Shown here one piece after another: positions 32,694 to 43,427 of a stretch of DNA of 64,000 nt. This DNA is from Pythium myriotylum (taxonomy: Eukaryota; Oomycota; Peronosporomycetes; Pythiales; Pythiaceae). The position numbers and the translations under genes are program-made. The notes beneath the pieces were generated by a model. That model was not told the DNA's origin, did no database searches, and saw only the letters and a list, made by a program, of their open reading frames with translations. The stretch's first letter is position 1; each line of letters begins with the position of its first letter. The DNA lies in assembly GCA_023091665.1 (NCBI GenBank), contig JALJCQ010000001.1, forward strand, positions 2,108,001 to 2,172,000, read 5' to 3'.

Positions 32694-33647
32694 CTAGAGC
32701 TTTGGACCCATGACAGTCTCCACTGCGCCGATCTGGCCTCCGTCCGAGCAGATAACCATGCCCGTGATCCAGGACGAAGCCTTGGACGACAGGAAAATGG
32801 CAAGCCCGGCCATGTCGTGGTCGTAACCGTAGCGCTGGAGTGGGATATGCTTGGCCAACTCGTCAAAGGACGAGCCTGTGACGACAGCAATACCGCCCGC
32901 CATCTTCGTAGGCACGAGGCCAGGAGCAATGGCATTCACGAGGATGTGGCCACCATTCGGGCGACGCGAGAGCTTAGCAGCGAGGACGCGGGTAAGGTGA
33001 TGGATGGCCGCCTTAGAAGTATCGTACGCGATCGCTTCGATGTTCTGAGGCATGAGCCCAGCGACCGAGCCGACGTTAATCACACGAGCACCATCGGGAG
33101 ATGTCGAGGCAGCATCCAAGAGAGGAAGAAGGTCGCGCACGAGGAAGAAAGGTGTCTTCACGTTGACGTTCAGCACACGATCCCAAGCTTCAGATGCACA
33201 ATTAGAAACTCAAGAGTGTAGACAACGTCCGTGAATTGCACATACCGTGGCCAGGGTGGTTGTTGATGTCACCTCCCCAGGCGACGCCCGAGTTGTTGAT
33301 GAGCACGTCAACTTTCTTCTCGCGCGAGGCGATATCTTCGGCGAACGCCTTGCAGCCCTCCTCCGTGCTCAGGTTGGCTTGGATCTGGGCGCAACGATCG
33401 TTAGTGAGGGGGCCACCCGTGTGCAGCGGCGGAACTACCAACGCACCGGAACGCACTTGCCGGCGCCAAGCTTGTTGAGCTCGTCAGCCGTCTCCTGGCA
33501 GGCCTTGAGGCTGCGCGAGGCGATGTAGACCTTGGCGTGGTTCTTGACGAAGCCCTCGGCCATCATCTTGCCGATGCCGCGGCCGCCGCCCGTGATGATC
33601 ACGACCTTGTCCTTGACGCTGAAGAGATCGTTGAGATGAAGCGCCAT
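32694..33647 (-). CDS. short-chain dehydrogenase/reductase
   Basis: This is an NAD(P)(H)-dependent oxidoreductase of the classical SDR family. Exons 33447-33647, 33246-33384 and 32694-33187 (introns 62 and 58 bp) give 277 residues. Signature elements are: cofactor-binding VIITGGGRGIGKMMAEGF (TGxxxGIG); YIASRSLKAC, where the Arg after the second strand suggests NADPH preference; VDVLINNSGVAWG (NNxG); Ser in VINVGSVAGL; catalytic YDTSKAA (YxxxK); and the C-terminal NAIAPGLVPTKMAGG. The overall pattern is closest to 3-oxoacyl-ACP reductase/RhlG-type enzymes. The true substrate is unknown. Confidence 0.92.
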
Positions 33648-33764
33648 GGTCGTTGAAGGCTGATTCCCGAATGGTCGGATCTCGGAGCTTGGGCTCTGTT
33701 GACTGAAACATCCCGAGTGCTTTGTAAACGATTCCTAACTTCAACCATCCGCTTGTCCCGAACA

Positions 33765-36700
33765 TCAACTCTCGGAGGTTGCCAAACTGAAGTGGCGATG
33801 AGCTGCCTGCTGGAGAGGGTCGAAGAGCGACCGAGGCGCCTGCAGCAGCGCCTGCTCGACGGCGTGCACGGCGTCGGCGCACTGCGCCAACCACGGCAGT
33901 CGCAGCGAGGCCTCAGGGCTCAGAAACTCCCGATAGATGGCCACCGCCGCCTCCACGCGACGCCTCTTGGCGGTCTTTTCGTCCAGCGCCACGAGGCCAC
34001 CGACGCCGACTACCTTGTAACCTTCCACCGCACTCCAGAAACGCCTGTCCAGGAGGAGCTGCTGAGCGAGTGGAACTCCCACGGATACGCTATTGGCCCC
34101 TTCTGGGTCAGGAGCACGTGGTGACGAATGCGTGGTCGTGGCTCTTGCCGAGGATTCGTACATGTTTGGGTAGAGAAGGGCATACGCGTCTTGGGTGGTT
34201 TCACTGATTGGCGCGACAGAGAAGTCCCGCCACAAACGTCTCTTTTGATCACCGGTCATCTTCGGTGTGGGCGACTCGGACACCGCGTTCGTTTCTCCGG
34301 TGTGGCTGACCGTGATTTCACTGGTGAAACCCACCCCTTCCAGACACAGAGGGGTACGTGAGCTGGTTTCCCGAACAGCTTTGCCCCTGATCACGCGAGA
34401 AGGCAGTGGTCCGCTACTTGGTTCGATTGCTCGACGACGCTTTAAGTCTAGGGACTTGGTGGTGTTATTCAATGAGAGTGTGACTTCACAACGTGCAAGT
34501 GAGAGGGAATGCTGACGATTAGATATCTTCGGAGAATGCGTAGGTGCGATCGTAATACCAGGAGCTGCGCTGCGATTTTCAACCAAATCAGTTCGATCTG
34601 TGTTCACCTGAACTGCAACTCGAATCACCGGAATGGTTGGACTGACAAGGGCTTCGCCAGGCTCTTGTTGGGGCTCGAATTCGCTGGAAACGTTCAGAGG
34701 GGTTGTTGATGGTTCACATTCGCAATTGGTAATCGTTAAAGTTGATTCTCGTCTCTTTGCTGTCGAAATCGCACGTGTACGCCGCCTATTTGTCATCACC
34801 GATGATTTGCCACTTAAAAGCAACGCTTGACTCAGGTCCTTCGTTCGCGGTCCCTCTTCCTTGTCGTTGTGCTCAGACTGATCCAAAGCACTTGATACCA
34901 TAGCTCCATCCTGTGAACGGACTTTGCTACTGTTATGAGCAGCATGAGAGCCAAGTTGAGGTAGCAAACGAGTGGTATTGACGTGAAGAGGGAACAACGT
35001 GCACGACCTGGAATCCTGATCCCACTTGATATGTGGGGTCGCCATGGACTCCGAGCTCTCACCCGCACAAGCATTTGGAGTGTAGTGCACGCCGCACTTG
35101 CTGTTTGTCTTCGCTGATTGTATAGTACTTCCAACCGTCATAGAATTTGCCTCCTGCTGTTCACTCAGATCCACTAATGAGTCACGGCGAACTCGATCGA
35201 GGTACTGCTGCAAATCCTGGCCGAAGAACTCAACCTCATCGGTGGTCTTGACAACAGAGGTGAAGTCGACAGTCGCGAGATCATTTTCATTGTGATGTCG
35301 TGCGGAATCAGCCTTGCTGTGCGTTTTGGTTGCGTATTGTGCCTCGTCGGCTTGTGTCACTCTACCAACAACGTTCAACACCTCAACATCAGGTTTGTCT
35401 GATTCAAGGAGGGTGCCCGGTTCTCTGATTGTGAGGTGGTCACCGCCAATCGAAGTCTCAACCGCTTGATGCTGGTCACGAGACGAGACTTGAACAAGTC
35501 CACGACCTGACGACGTGCCAATTGATGATAGTCGCCGGCCTTGAGGAGTTGTGCGGCGGTCCTTACTAGCACTCATGACGCGAAATGCTGCATTGAATGC
35601 CATCTCATCCTCGGCTGACGCAAATAGATCAAATCCTGAGGCTTTCGCCGCAGATATAGGAGACACCGGACCGATTTGCGGAGACTCACCACGCCTTCGT
35701 ATTGCGCCGCCTCGCTTCCAAAGTGCCTCAAGCAAAACTTTGGTGGGAACTTCTTCCAGCTGTGAGTTCATCTCGCACCTTGTTCGATTGAAGTCTGGGG
35801 AAAGCAAGGGCTTGGCTGGGGATCCCACCACAAAATTTCCAAATGCTAGATCAACCGTAGTGCCATCAGTGTGAATGACCCCATCCATCAGCGCTGGTGC
35901 CCCGTTGTAGGCAGAAATTGCATTTGAACGTAATGAATGTTTCCCGTCGACATCTTGACTCGCATACTCATTTTCAACCTCTCCGGAAAGTCGTTTCGAG
36001 CGATTTCTTACCATTGCTCGACGTAGCAGCTCTCGCTTCATATTATTGTGTTCAACGTGCAACTCCGTGTTGTCACCAGAGGAAGAGGCGCCAATACAGC
36101 CCGAGATCGCTCCTATTTCATCAAGACTCAGAAGACGTGAAGGTGGACTTTCTTGACATCCTGTGGTTGGGTTCAGCTCTGTGACTTCACCCAGTCGAAG
36201 CCGTGAGCGAGTGCGTTGTATATCCTCGTTTTCAAGCTGTAAACGCCACGCATCCTTCTCCTCCTTCATTTTACGTTCACTCTCGAACAGCAACTGCGAA
36301 CTCCTGTTGTAGATTTCTCGCATCATGTTGATGTGCTGTTCAGCCAGCTCTGATGCTACGACGCTGCGTTGCATTGTGTCCAAGATATCGCGAGCATTGG
36401 AGAGACTACTACGACGCTTCGTGGCTGGTTCTCCGGACTCGCGTATCGCTGCAGACGCCTTTCTTGCTGCGGCGAAAGTGTTGGCAACTACTTGACTGAC
36501 TGGCTCGGGTATTATAACTGACAAGTGTCCGTGTCCTTTGCGAGCGATTCTGCTCACCTCTCCCACTTCGTGACGCTTATCTTCACTTGATAGCTGTGAT
36601 TCGCTATCACAACAAATAACCTCACAATCAGTATCTGTCTCTTGGCTGAGAAGGTTCTCAACCAGCCAGCAACAACATGAGCAGAACAAGTTCATGGTAA

Positions 36701-39700
36701 ATAAAGTCCACAAAGCCCTAGTGGCTGCCTTGTGTTGGCGTCGCAGTTCAGTGGTCGCTGCTTCGGTTCGGGTATTTGATGGTCGCGATGACTTCAGCTC
36801 GAGTAAGCATTGCTGAAGCTGGTTCTCCAAAAAGCCTTTTTTCTCCATGATCTCTGCATCATCTAGGTCCGAGATGACGCTGGTCTGTAGAGTAGGTTGT
36901 TCTGTTTCAGCTGCTAGTGATTGCTTCAACGCGATCATGTCCTTGATTTCTGCGGCCCAATCCAACAACTTTAGGCGTACGCGTGCTAGCTTCAATCGCT
37001 CGGCCTCCAACAAGACCCGCGCATCAAGAATCCTTCTCAGAAGATCTTGCGATGCAGTCAATAGCGGACGCGATGACATCAGCATCACCCTTGAGTACGC
37101 ATCGTTTAGACAGGCTACTCGCTCCTCTATGGATACGGCCTTCTTATCTGCTTTTCTTTGCTTCCGCTGAGCCTTCGCAAGTAGGATGTCGATGTGCATG
37201 CAAAGTTCTGCAGAGCGTTGCCTCAAATTGACTCCATCACCCTCTTCCATCTCATTGTCCTGCTCTCGACGATTGGATCCTGACGCATGCAATTTCCGCT
37301 GCAATATTTCAACATCCAATTTCAACAGTTCCCGTTTGAAGAAGTACTCAGCGTCTGACGATTCAGTAAAGTACCGCAGCAATGGTAGTCCCATCGGTTG
37401 ACCAGGTCCGCGACTTCGCAGCTCTGCACGCATGATTGCCTGATAGCCCTGCATTACGTCTTTCTCGAGTTTGTCGCACTCAGACTCAAGTCGCATGGCC
37501 TCAGCAAGGACCACTTCAGTTGGAAACTGTAGCGAGAAGACCACACCTACGAATGTATGAACTAGATCACGTTCGGCTTCTTCATCGTCCAGTACGGGGC
37601 ACAGAAGTGCCTTTGCGTACGCTCCATATTCCCCAAGCAGCCTCGCCTTTTCGTTTATCGATTCGTTCTCTTCCTCTTCCGCTTTCTCCTCCGAGTCGTC
37701 TTGAATCGCAGATACACCCGTGGGGTCTTCGGGTGTATTGTTCAACCAAGACAAGAGATCAATCTTTTCTTCCATTCGTGCTAAATCTCGGCTAAGCATC
37801 CGCCTTGTTGCGCTCTTCATTAATGCAGGCCTCCCCGGGTGTCGAAATTGACGTGATGATTGAGGGAGATTTCGTAGTTTTTGACATCTCGCCCAGAGAT
37901 CAAAGACCACGTCCTCCTTGCTGCGACACAGTCTTCTTTTCATCCCATTTAGAAATGCTTTGCAACGATGGACCGAAGCTGAGAAATTAGACGTTGATGC
38001 GAAACATATTCGACCCCGGCGAAGCCAAAGCTCTTCCTTGAGCTCGCTAAACCATTCACGCTGAATGTCGCCCCCGATACGACCTCCACGTTTGTATTCT
38101 GCTGACATGATCGCGATCAGGCACCAGACAAGACGAGATTCTGCTGGCTCCGAAGACACCAACACATTCGTAAGGCAAGCTTTGCGAGCGCGCTGCAGAA
38201 CTCCTCGCGCATGATAACCGTACACCCCTCGCTCTAGCAATTCCTTGGTGAGATTGTCTGGAGCAAGCTGTTTGGGGGAAAGGCCGTGGCGGTTTGGTTT
38301 ATCCCACGTCGTCGCCCCCTCGCAAAGCAGTAGTGCCACGATGTCAAAGCGCCGCACTGGATCTTCAATCTGGCTGATCGCGACATGTAACGCTGAGTTG
38401 CCTGTGGCAGGATCCACTGCGTTGATCAGATGGTGGTGCTTTAGAATGAGATTACGGACCTCTATAACGCTGCCCTGAACAATCGCGAGATGGTGTGCTC
38501 GTAGCTCTTTTTCACGGCTGGCTAATACATCAATGTCGGCCCCTTCTGACGATTTAAGAGTCTCCAAGACCGTCTCGGATGGAACGCCACCAAATATCGC
38601 TGCTGCATCAGAGTAGCATCCGTAAAAGAGCATTGACATCAACGGGGAAAGTTCTTTGTATGCGTCCCACGCACTGAGGCGAAGGCGGTCTTCAAGGAAT
38701 TCCTCTTCCTGTTTCCACACAACAGCTCTCCAAGCACCGAACATTCCATATAGGAGATGCCTCCGCCGTAAGCTTACACAATGGTACTGAAGAGTAAGGA
38801 AAAGTTTGCGGCGTTGGACCCAATGCTTCCAACCAACGAAGACCTTCCACTTGTGAAGTTGGGAGCGAACGTCCATCCACACAAGCAACAGTCGCTGGAC
38901 CTTCCAGCGCCATTTCGGCTGTGAGGCAAGGCGCAAGCGATAAAATTCTCGTTTGAAGCAACTTCGTAGCTGCACATTCCGCCACGCTGCCCATGCACGT
39001 AAATGTTCGCGCCTGACGCGGGCTGCAACCACGTGGTGCTTCCATGGTCGCATCATCCGTTTTCGGTGAGCGTATGCTTGCCATTGGCGTAGAACCCCCC
39101 GCAATAGCTTTTTGCAATAGGCACTTTCAGCGATGACGTCTCGCCACCGCAGAAGTACCGCACGTGAACGAGTTGATCGGAAGTATCGCCTCGCCTTCTC
39201 ATTAGTCAGGCGCTTATGAAGGGCGAAGGCTGCAAAGGCCCGAAAGCTCCAAAAGCAACGCTTCATGCGTGCAAGTGGGGCTTTCGTAGCAGCTTTGACC
39301 TTCCGCACTTGACGTTCGTGATAATTATGCAGCCATACGTCCCACTGCGGTAGTGGTCGCGAAAAGTGGGGCATGGGCACGCGGAGTCGTTTAGATCGTG
39401 AAAACGCAGTCCACCGTGCCCACAGTTCGATAATGGTCAGCATCTTCTCACGAGCCCACATAGGCCGATGCTGAAATGCCATACGTGCTGCGCGTTTGAT
39501 GCAGAGTTGCGCGTTTAGCCCAATGCGCTTCTCCTCTGCATGCACGCGCTTCCATAGCAGGAACATACGCTGTACGATTCGCTTGGCAACGGCACGTCGC
39601 GCTTCTAAGTGTTGAGCCTTCAGCGTCCTAACCCGATTCTTGCCATTCACGGTCGCGAGCTGCTCTAGCGAGGCAAAGGCAGCGTTGACAAATCCAGTGT

Positions 39701-40961
39701 AGTAGCTTTGCCTCGCTGGATGAGCCAGCACTTTGCGCGTATATGCGTCGTCGTCGTCGTCTTTCATGAAAACGAGGTTCATCACAATATTTGGTAGCTC
39801 GGGTTGTGTCTCAGCTTCGCGGAAGAGCTGCAGCTCGATGAGCTGTAGTCGAATTGCTCCGTCCACTTCATCTCTCCAGGCTCGGAAGTACTTCGCCTTC
39901 ACCGACCGCTGAGCCTGCTTTGTGATGCGGTGAGATAACACCCATACTTGGAAGAAGGTACGTCGGGTTTTCGTGCGACATTGCCTCCATTTCTTGTAAA
40001 GTCGCCGCTGACGAAACATGCGCCATGTAGACTGAATCACACATGCAGCACGTCCTCGACGACGCTGCCGCCTGTGTGATTCCAAGAACATATCAAGCTC
40101 TGCAGCCTCTGCGACCACTGCACGCGCTTCTTCCTCAGGTACACCACGGAAAAAGTGGCTCATGGATACGACGTGCCTGCCTTGCATGGACTTGAGGCAA
40201 GTGTTTCGACGGGGCAGGTCAGAGACGCTTTGACTCTTTGAGAGTGGCGCGAGCTGAGTCCTGGAGCGACTCGGAGGAGCACATTTAGGGTGACGCCGAC
40301 GGACTTCAAAGCGCGAGAGCTCTTCAATGCACGACAGCTTTTTATGCAAATCAACTACTCGCCGCTGGAGAGCCGTAGCCTCACTTGCAACCATCGCATG
40401 GATGGCACGCTGCTCCTCTTGGTGCCGGATGTCTCTAGCGTGAGGACCGTCGGACGAGAAACATGGTTTGATCTCGATGTGGCGCTTTTGATATTCCAGG
40501 GGTTGCGTCCCTCGTGAAGTTGTTTGCTCTTGTTCCTGTAGCGGATACCAGTTCAAGATGCCTTGAAACCTTGCGTTGTTCTGACGCTTACGATTCCTCG
40601 CAACTAGAATCAGGCTTTCATTGGTTGGAAGCCAAGTAGCCATCTCGGCCTTACGCTCCAGCCGCTCGGCTTCGCGGTCAGCGCGGCGCTTATCATCGGC
40701 CGTCAGCTGGTTATTGGTCGCGTCTTCAAGGCGTTTTTCTCGCTCGCGCCTCTTTTTCTTTTCGGCTTTGCGCTCCAAAAACTTCTGCTCATAATTGCTC
40801 AAAAAGTCAGTGCGCGTTGTAGACCCACGACTGCTGGTGAAACGAGAGGAATCGAGAATAGAAGAAGATGCACCACTTGACCCACCACCGCCAAAGCGAC
40901 TTGTACCAGGAGTACTGCTCGTGTCCGAGTATTCACTGCGCACTGAGTTCATAGGAAGCAT
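33765..40961 (-). CDS. giant single-exon IQ / SFI1-like / ankyrin protein
   Basis: An uninterrupted 2398-codon frame, striking in a locus where most genes carry several introns. Residues 1-50 are Ser/Gly-rich, and 55-110 are strongly basic coiled coil (FLERKAEKKKRREREKRLED). An IQ motif (ACVIQSTWRMFRQRRLYKKW) is near 305-325. Regularly spaced Trp-containing helices (for example FRSTRSRAVLLRWRDVI) follow to about residue 770 and resemble centrin-binding SFI1 repeats. Ankyrin-like repeats follow (LINAVDPATGNSALHVAI; NRHGLSPKQLAPDNL). The second half is helical then disordered, and contains one hydrophobic Cys-rich stretch (LWTLFTMNLFCSCCCWL). A cytoskeletal or basal-body scaffold role is inference from the IQ/SFI1-like part. 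Confidence 0.85.
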   Translation of the reverse strand: MLPMNSVRSEYSDTSSTPGTSRFGGGGSSGASSSILDSSRFTSSRGSTTRTDFLSNYEQKFLERKAEKKKRREREKRLEDATNNQLTADDKRRADREAERLERKAEMATWLPTNESLILVARNRKRQNNARFQGILNWYPLQEQEQTTSRGTQPLEYQKRHIEIKPCFSSDGPHARDIRHQEEQRAIHAMVASEATALQRRVVDLHKKLSCIEELSRFEVRRRHPKCAPPSRSRTQLAPLSKSQSVSDLPRRNTCLKSMQGRHVVSMSHFFRGVPEEEARAVVAEAAELDMFLESHRRQRRRGRAACVIQSTWRMFRQRRLYKKWRQCRTKTRRTFFQVWVLSHRITKQAQRSVKAKYFRAWRDEVDGAIRLQLIELQLFREAETQPELPNIVMNLVFMKDDDDDAYTRKVLAHPARQSYYTGFVNAAFASLEQLATVNGKNRVRTLKAQHLEARRAVAKRIVQRMFLLWKRVHAEEKRIGLNAQLCIKRAARMAFQHRPMWAREKMLTIIELWARWTAFSRSKRLRVPMPHFSRPLPQWDVWLHNYHERQVRKVKAATKAPLARMKRCFWSFRAFAAFALHKRLTNEKARRYFRSTRSRAVLLRWRDVIAESAYCKKLLRGVLRQWQAYAHRKRMMRPWKHHVVAARVRREHLRAWAAWRNVQLRSCFKREFYRLRLASQPKWRWKVQRLLLVWMDVRSQLHKWKVFVGWKHWVQRRKLFLTLQYHCVSLRRRHLLYGMFGAWRAVVWKQEEEFLEDRLRLSAWDAYKELSPLMSMLFYGCYSDAAAIFGGVPSETVLETLKSSEGADIDVLASREKELRAHHLAIVQGSVIEVRNLILKHHHLINAVDPATGNSALHVAISQIEDPVRRFDIVALLLCEGATTWDKPNRHGLSPKQLAPDNLTKELLERGVYGYHARGVLQRARKACLTNVLVSSEPAESRLVWCLIAIMSAEYKRGGRIGGDIQREWFSELKEELWLRRGRICFASTSNFSASVHRCKAFLNGMKRRLCRSKEDVVFDLWARCQKLRNLPQSSRQFRHPGRPALMKSATRRMLSRDLARMEEKIDLLSWLNNTPEDPTGVSAIQDDSEEKAEEEENESINEKARLLGEYGAYAKALLCPVLDDEEAERDLVHTFVGVVFSLQFPTEVVLAEAMRLESECDKLEKDVMQGYQAIMRAELRSRGPGQPMGLPLLRYFTESSDAEYFFKRELLKLDVEILQRKLHASGSNRREQDNEMEEGDGVNLRQRSAELCMHIDILLAKAQRKQRKADKKAVSIEERVACLNDAYSRVMLMSSRPLLTASQDLLRRILDARVLLEAERLKLARVRLKLLDWAAEIKDMIALKQSLAAETEQPTLQTSVISDLDDAEIMEKKGFLENQLQQCLLELKSSRPSNTRTEAATTELRRQHKAATRALWTLFTMNLFCSCCCWLVENLLSQETDTDCEVICCDSESQLSSEDKRHEVGEVSRIARKGHGHLSVIIPEPVSQVVANTFAAARKASAAIRESGEPATKRRSSLSNARDILDTMQRSVVASELAEQHINMMREIYNRSSQLLFESERKMKEEKDAWRLQLENEDIQRTRSRLRLGEVTELNPTTGCQESPPSRLLSLDEIGAISGCIGASSSGDNTELHVEHNNMKRELLRRAMVRNRSKRLSGEVENEYASQDVDGKHSLRSNAISAYNGAPALMDGVIHTDGTTVDLAFGNFVVGSPAKPLLSPDFNRTRCEMNSQLEEVPTKVLLEALWKRGGAIRRRGESPQIGPVSPISAAKASGFDLFASAEDEMAFNAAFRVMSASKDRRTTPQGRRLSSIGTSSGRGLVQVSSRDQHQAVETSIGGDHLTIREPGTLLESDKPDVEVLNVVGRVTQADEAQYATKTHSKADSARHHNENDLATVDFTSVVKTTDEVEFFGQDLQQYLDRVRRDSLVDLSEQQEANSMTVGSTIQSAKTNSKCGVHYTPNACAGESSESMATPHIKWDQDSRSCTLFPLHVNTTRLLPQLGSHAAHNSSKVRSQDGAMVSSALDQSEHNDKEEGPRTKDLSQALLLSGKSSVMTNRRRTRAISTAKRRESTLTITNCECEPSTTPLNVSSEFEPQQEPGEALVSPTIPVIRVAVQVNTDRTDLVENRSAAPGITIAPTHSPKISNRQHSLSLARCEVTLSLNNTTKSLDLKRRRAIEPSSGPLPSRVIRGKAVRETSSRTPLCLEGVGFTSEITVSHTGETNAVSESPTPKMTGDQKRRLWRDFSVAPISETTQDAYALLYPNMYESSARATTTHSSPRAPDPEGANSVSVGVPLAQQLLLDRRFWSAVEGYKVVGVGGLVALDEKTAKRRRVEAAVAIYREFLSPEASLRLPWLAQCADAVHAVEQALLQAPRSLFDPLQQAAHRHFSLATSES

Positions 40962-41104
40962 TGCACGAACAGCTCAAGCACACACAACATTATGCGTCGG
41001 CTTCTATATATTGATAGATACTATTGCGAATAGAGCAGTTTCACTCCTTCCAGCGAACTGGTCGGTAGGTTGCAGTGCACACGCATTGGGCACAACTTAA
41101 TCCC

Positions 41105-43126
41105 TCAGGACGAACACGAAACGCAAAGAATTGGTTCGCTTGCGTTCTGTGGCCGAGCATAAACAAGATCGGCAGGTGCTGGGTCCTCGAACGGATTCGT
41201 GAGAAGTTTCAAAATGTGTTGAACGTGTTCGTAGTCACCGTCAGTCGCATAATCGATTGCCTTTTGAGCGACATGGTTGCGCAGCACGAACACAGGATTC
41301 GTTCTGTTCATGACGTCTCGGCGGTGCATTTCGTGGGCCGTGTCTGGGACACCATCCGTCTCTTCTCGAAGTCTTGCCGCGTAACGTTCAACCCATTTGG
41401 ACCAGGCTGTTCGTAGCTCTGCGTGGCGCTCTGCCTCACTAATATTCTCAAGTGCCTGCAGTTTTTCACGCTTTGCTGTCATCTGATCAAACATGGCCTG
41501 GGTTACTCCAAACATGCGCGCTTGGGCAGGGTTCGTCTTCAATAGTAGCTCAATTGATTGATACTGAGCCTCCGTGAACTTGGTCATACGGCGCTTAACC
41601 TGAGAAAGTGATTCCGAAAATCCGACCAGGTCCAACACTACAGCCTCGTGCGTAGCTTTGCCGAACGCCTTTACATCTGCCAGCACACGAAATGTACATG
41701 TGAAGTCCGCCCCAGTCTCTTCTAGGACGTCAAACAGTGAGTCAATGAGTGAGCAATCCTCCGTATCCTTGTGCTTGTGCAGTATGCCGAGCTTTGCGCG
41801 CATCTGGCGGTAATACTCTTCTGCGTAAATCTGATCAAATCCGCTTAGAGCACTTTCGAGAGCTTCTCGATCCATCACAAGTGAAAGCTGGTCGGCGAGA
41901 ACAGAGCAATTCCACTTGCAGATCTCTGGCTGTGCCTCGTATCGATAACGACCACTGTCATCCGACGTGTTGCAGATGTGTTGCGGATTGAAATGTTCCA
42001 TGAATCCGTACGGCCCGTAGTCAAGAGTGTCTCCAATGATGCTCATGTTGTCGGTGTTGAGAACACCATGACAAAAGCCGACACATTGCCACTTGGCAAC
42101 CAACGACGCTGTTCGACGCACAACTTCGGAAAAGAACTTGACATACGCTGCCTCACGATCCAGTGCCAAACGCTCAATGTCCGGGAAGTATTGGCGGATG
42201 GTGAAATCAAGCATTTGGCGCATCATAGCTCGTTTATACGGCAGATGAGCGCTCGGTCCGGCCCGCCCGGTACTGCTGTCAGTCTCTTTAAAGATTTCGA
42301 AAGATCCGAACCGAAGGAAACTTTGTGCGATGCGCATCACAACAGCCGTGGGCTCAGCCTTGGCGTTTCCATCGTAGAATACATCACGAATCACTTTTGT
42401 GTCATGCGAAACCACGACGCTTCCAGCCCGTGTGGTCGGAATACCCAACGCGTGCATGTGTTCACTTGCGAGAAATTCTCGGAGTGTAGAACGCAGCACC
42501 TTGCGGCCGTCTGCTGTGCGAGAGTATGGTGTCTTCCCTGCTCCTTTAAGCTGCATCTCCCAGCGCTGTTTCGCTGAGCCGGATCCACTAACGATCTCCC
42601 CCAAGTAAACCGCAGCCCCGTCACCCAGTTGACCGGAGAAGTACCCAAATTGGTGGCCGCAGTAGCATTGCGCAGCGGTCTCCGAGCCATCAAAAATGGA
42701 GTTGCCGGCGAGGTAAGGCACTAGCTCGTCGATGGTTGCCAGTTCATCGATGGGGACATGATTATCTCGCGCTTCGTCTTCCTCTCCATAGACCTCGATG
42801 CCGACAAGACGCAAGGCGTCCGGCGTTGCAATCACGAGCTGGGGGTTCTCGATTGGAGTGGGCGAAATGCGCGAGTAGCACGCGCCCGCCACACGTGGCC
42901 TCACGAAGTTCTGGGTCTCCTTGTCGACGGGGAGGCCGCGCAGCACGGCGTTGTCGAAGCTGCTGGCGGGCGGGGAGGTCTTGCGCCAGAGGCCGCGGCC
43001 GTGTGAGAGGCTCTGCGCAGAGCGACGCTGGAGCATAGCGAGTGGGCGCGCGAGGTCGAATCGGCGACTGACGCGCATGATCCTTCTGTGCCATTCCATG
43101 TCAACTGCCCGATGTCTGACCACCAT
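41105..43126 (-). CDS. SELO: SELO pseudokinase-fold protein AMPylase, Cys form
   Basis: SELO transfers AMP from ATP to proteins, mainly in mitochondria, and is linked to redox control. One exon, 673 residues. An Arg-rich N-terminus (MVVRHRAVDMEWHRRIMRVS, and RRFDLARPLAML) is consistent with a mitochondrial presequence. Family blocks are present: YCGHQFGYFSGQLGDGAAVY, LKGAGKTPYSRTADGRKVL, FCHGVLNTDNMSIIGDTLDY and YGPYGFMEHFNP. The protein ends CVSCSS followed by a TGA stop. In animal SELO the corresponding tail is Cys-x-x-selenocysteine-Ser-Ser, so here selenocysteine is replaced by cysteine and no SECIS element is needed. Its start faces the histidine phosphatase gene. Confidence 0.95.
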   Translation of the reverse strand: MVVRHRAVDMEWHRRIMRVSRRFDLARPLAMLQRRSAQSLSHGRGLWRKTSPPASSFDNAVLRGLPVDKETQNFVRPRVAGACYSRISPTPIENPQLVIATPDALRLVGIEVYGEEDEARDNHVPIDELATIDELVPYLAGNSIFDGSETAAQCYCGHQFGYFSGQLGDGAAVYLGEIVSGSGSAKQRWEMQLKGAGKTPYSRTADGRKVLRSTLREFLASEHMHALGIPTTRAGSVVVSHDTKVIRDVFYDGNAKAEPTAVVMRIAQSFLRFGSFEIFKETDSSTGRAGPSAHLPYKRAMMRQMLDFTIRQYFPDIERLALDREAAYVKFFSEVVRRTASLVAKWQCVGFCHGVLNTDNMSIIGDTLDYGPYGFMEHFNPQHICNTSDDSGRYRYEAQPEICKWNCSVLADQLSLVMDREALESALSGFDQIYAEEYYRQMRAKLGILHKHKDTEDCSLIDSLFDVLEETGADFTCTFRVLADVKAFGKATHEAVVLDLVGFSESLSQVKRRMTKFTEAQYQSIELLLKTNPAQARMFGVTQAMFDQMTAKREKLQALENISEAERHAELRTAWSKWVERYAARLREETDGVPDTAHEMHRRDVMNRTNPVFVLRNHVAQKAIDYATDGDYEHVQHILKLLTNPFEDPAPADLVYARPQNASEPILCVSCSS

Positions 43127-43427
43127 TCCCCAATGACGCGAGGTTGACGTCTCTAAACCCTTTGAAATACGATCAAACGTTTCTATCGCATTTGGCGGGT
43201 GCAGGAGTGTTGGTTAAGCCCAGGTGGCACACGTCAAGCGATGCTGCGACAAGCCGTTTCTCTGCAGCTCTTCAAAAATCGTTGCCTCCACGTCGACGTC
43301 GCCACGGTCCATGATTAGCTGAAGCGCTGTGATTCATTCCCTCACGATTCGCCACAGCAACGACCTGGCGAGCAGCAGACCTGTTCGGAAGGCGAAACAC
43401 CAGAACCGCGTTCGACAAGACCCCGCC
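43127..43427. promoter_or_regulatory. divergent spacer SELO / histidine phosphatase
   Basis: It holds both promoters. On the plus strand TCATTCC at 43334-43340 matches the oomycete initiator pattern YCAYTYY and lies 88 bases before the phosphatase ATG. No TATA box is seen. Confidence 0.4.

Noticed and set aside
39745..39765. GTC/GAC trinucleotide run as a microsatellite of note
   Set aside because: It is a short run encoding consecutive Asp residues inside the giant protein. It is too short to call a meaningful repeat.
41105..41107. TGA at the end of SELO as a selenocysteine codon
   Set aside because: The residue at the selenocysteine position is already a TGT cysteine, and the TGA comes after the terminal Ser-Ser, so it is a normal stop.
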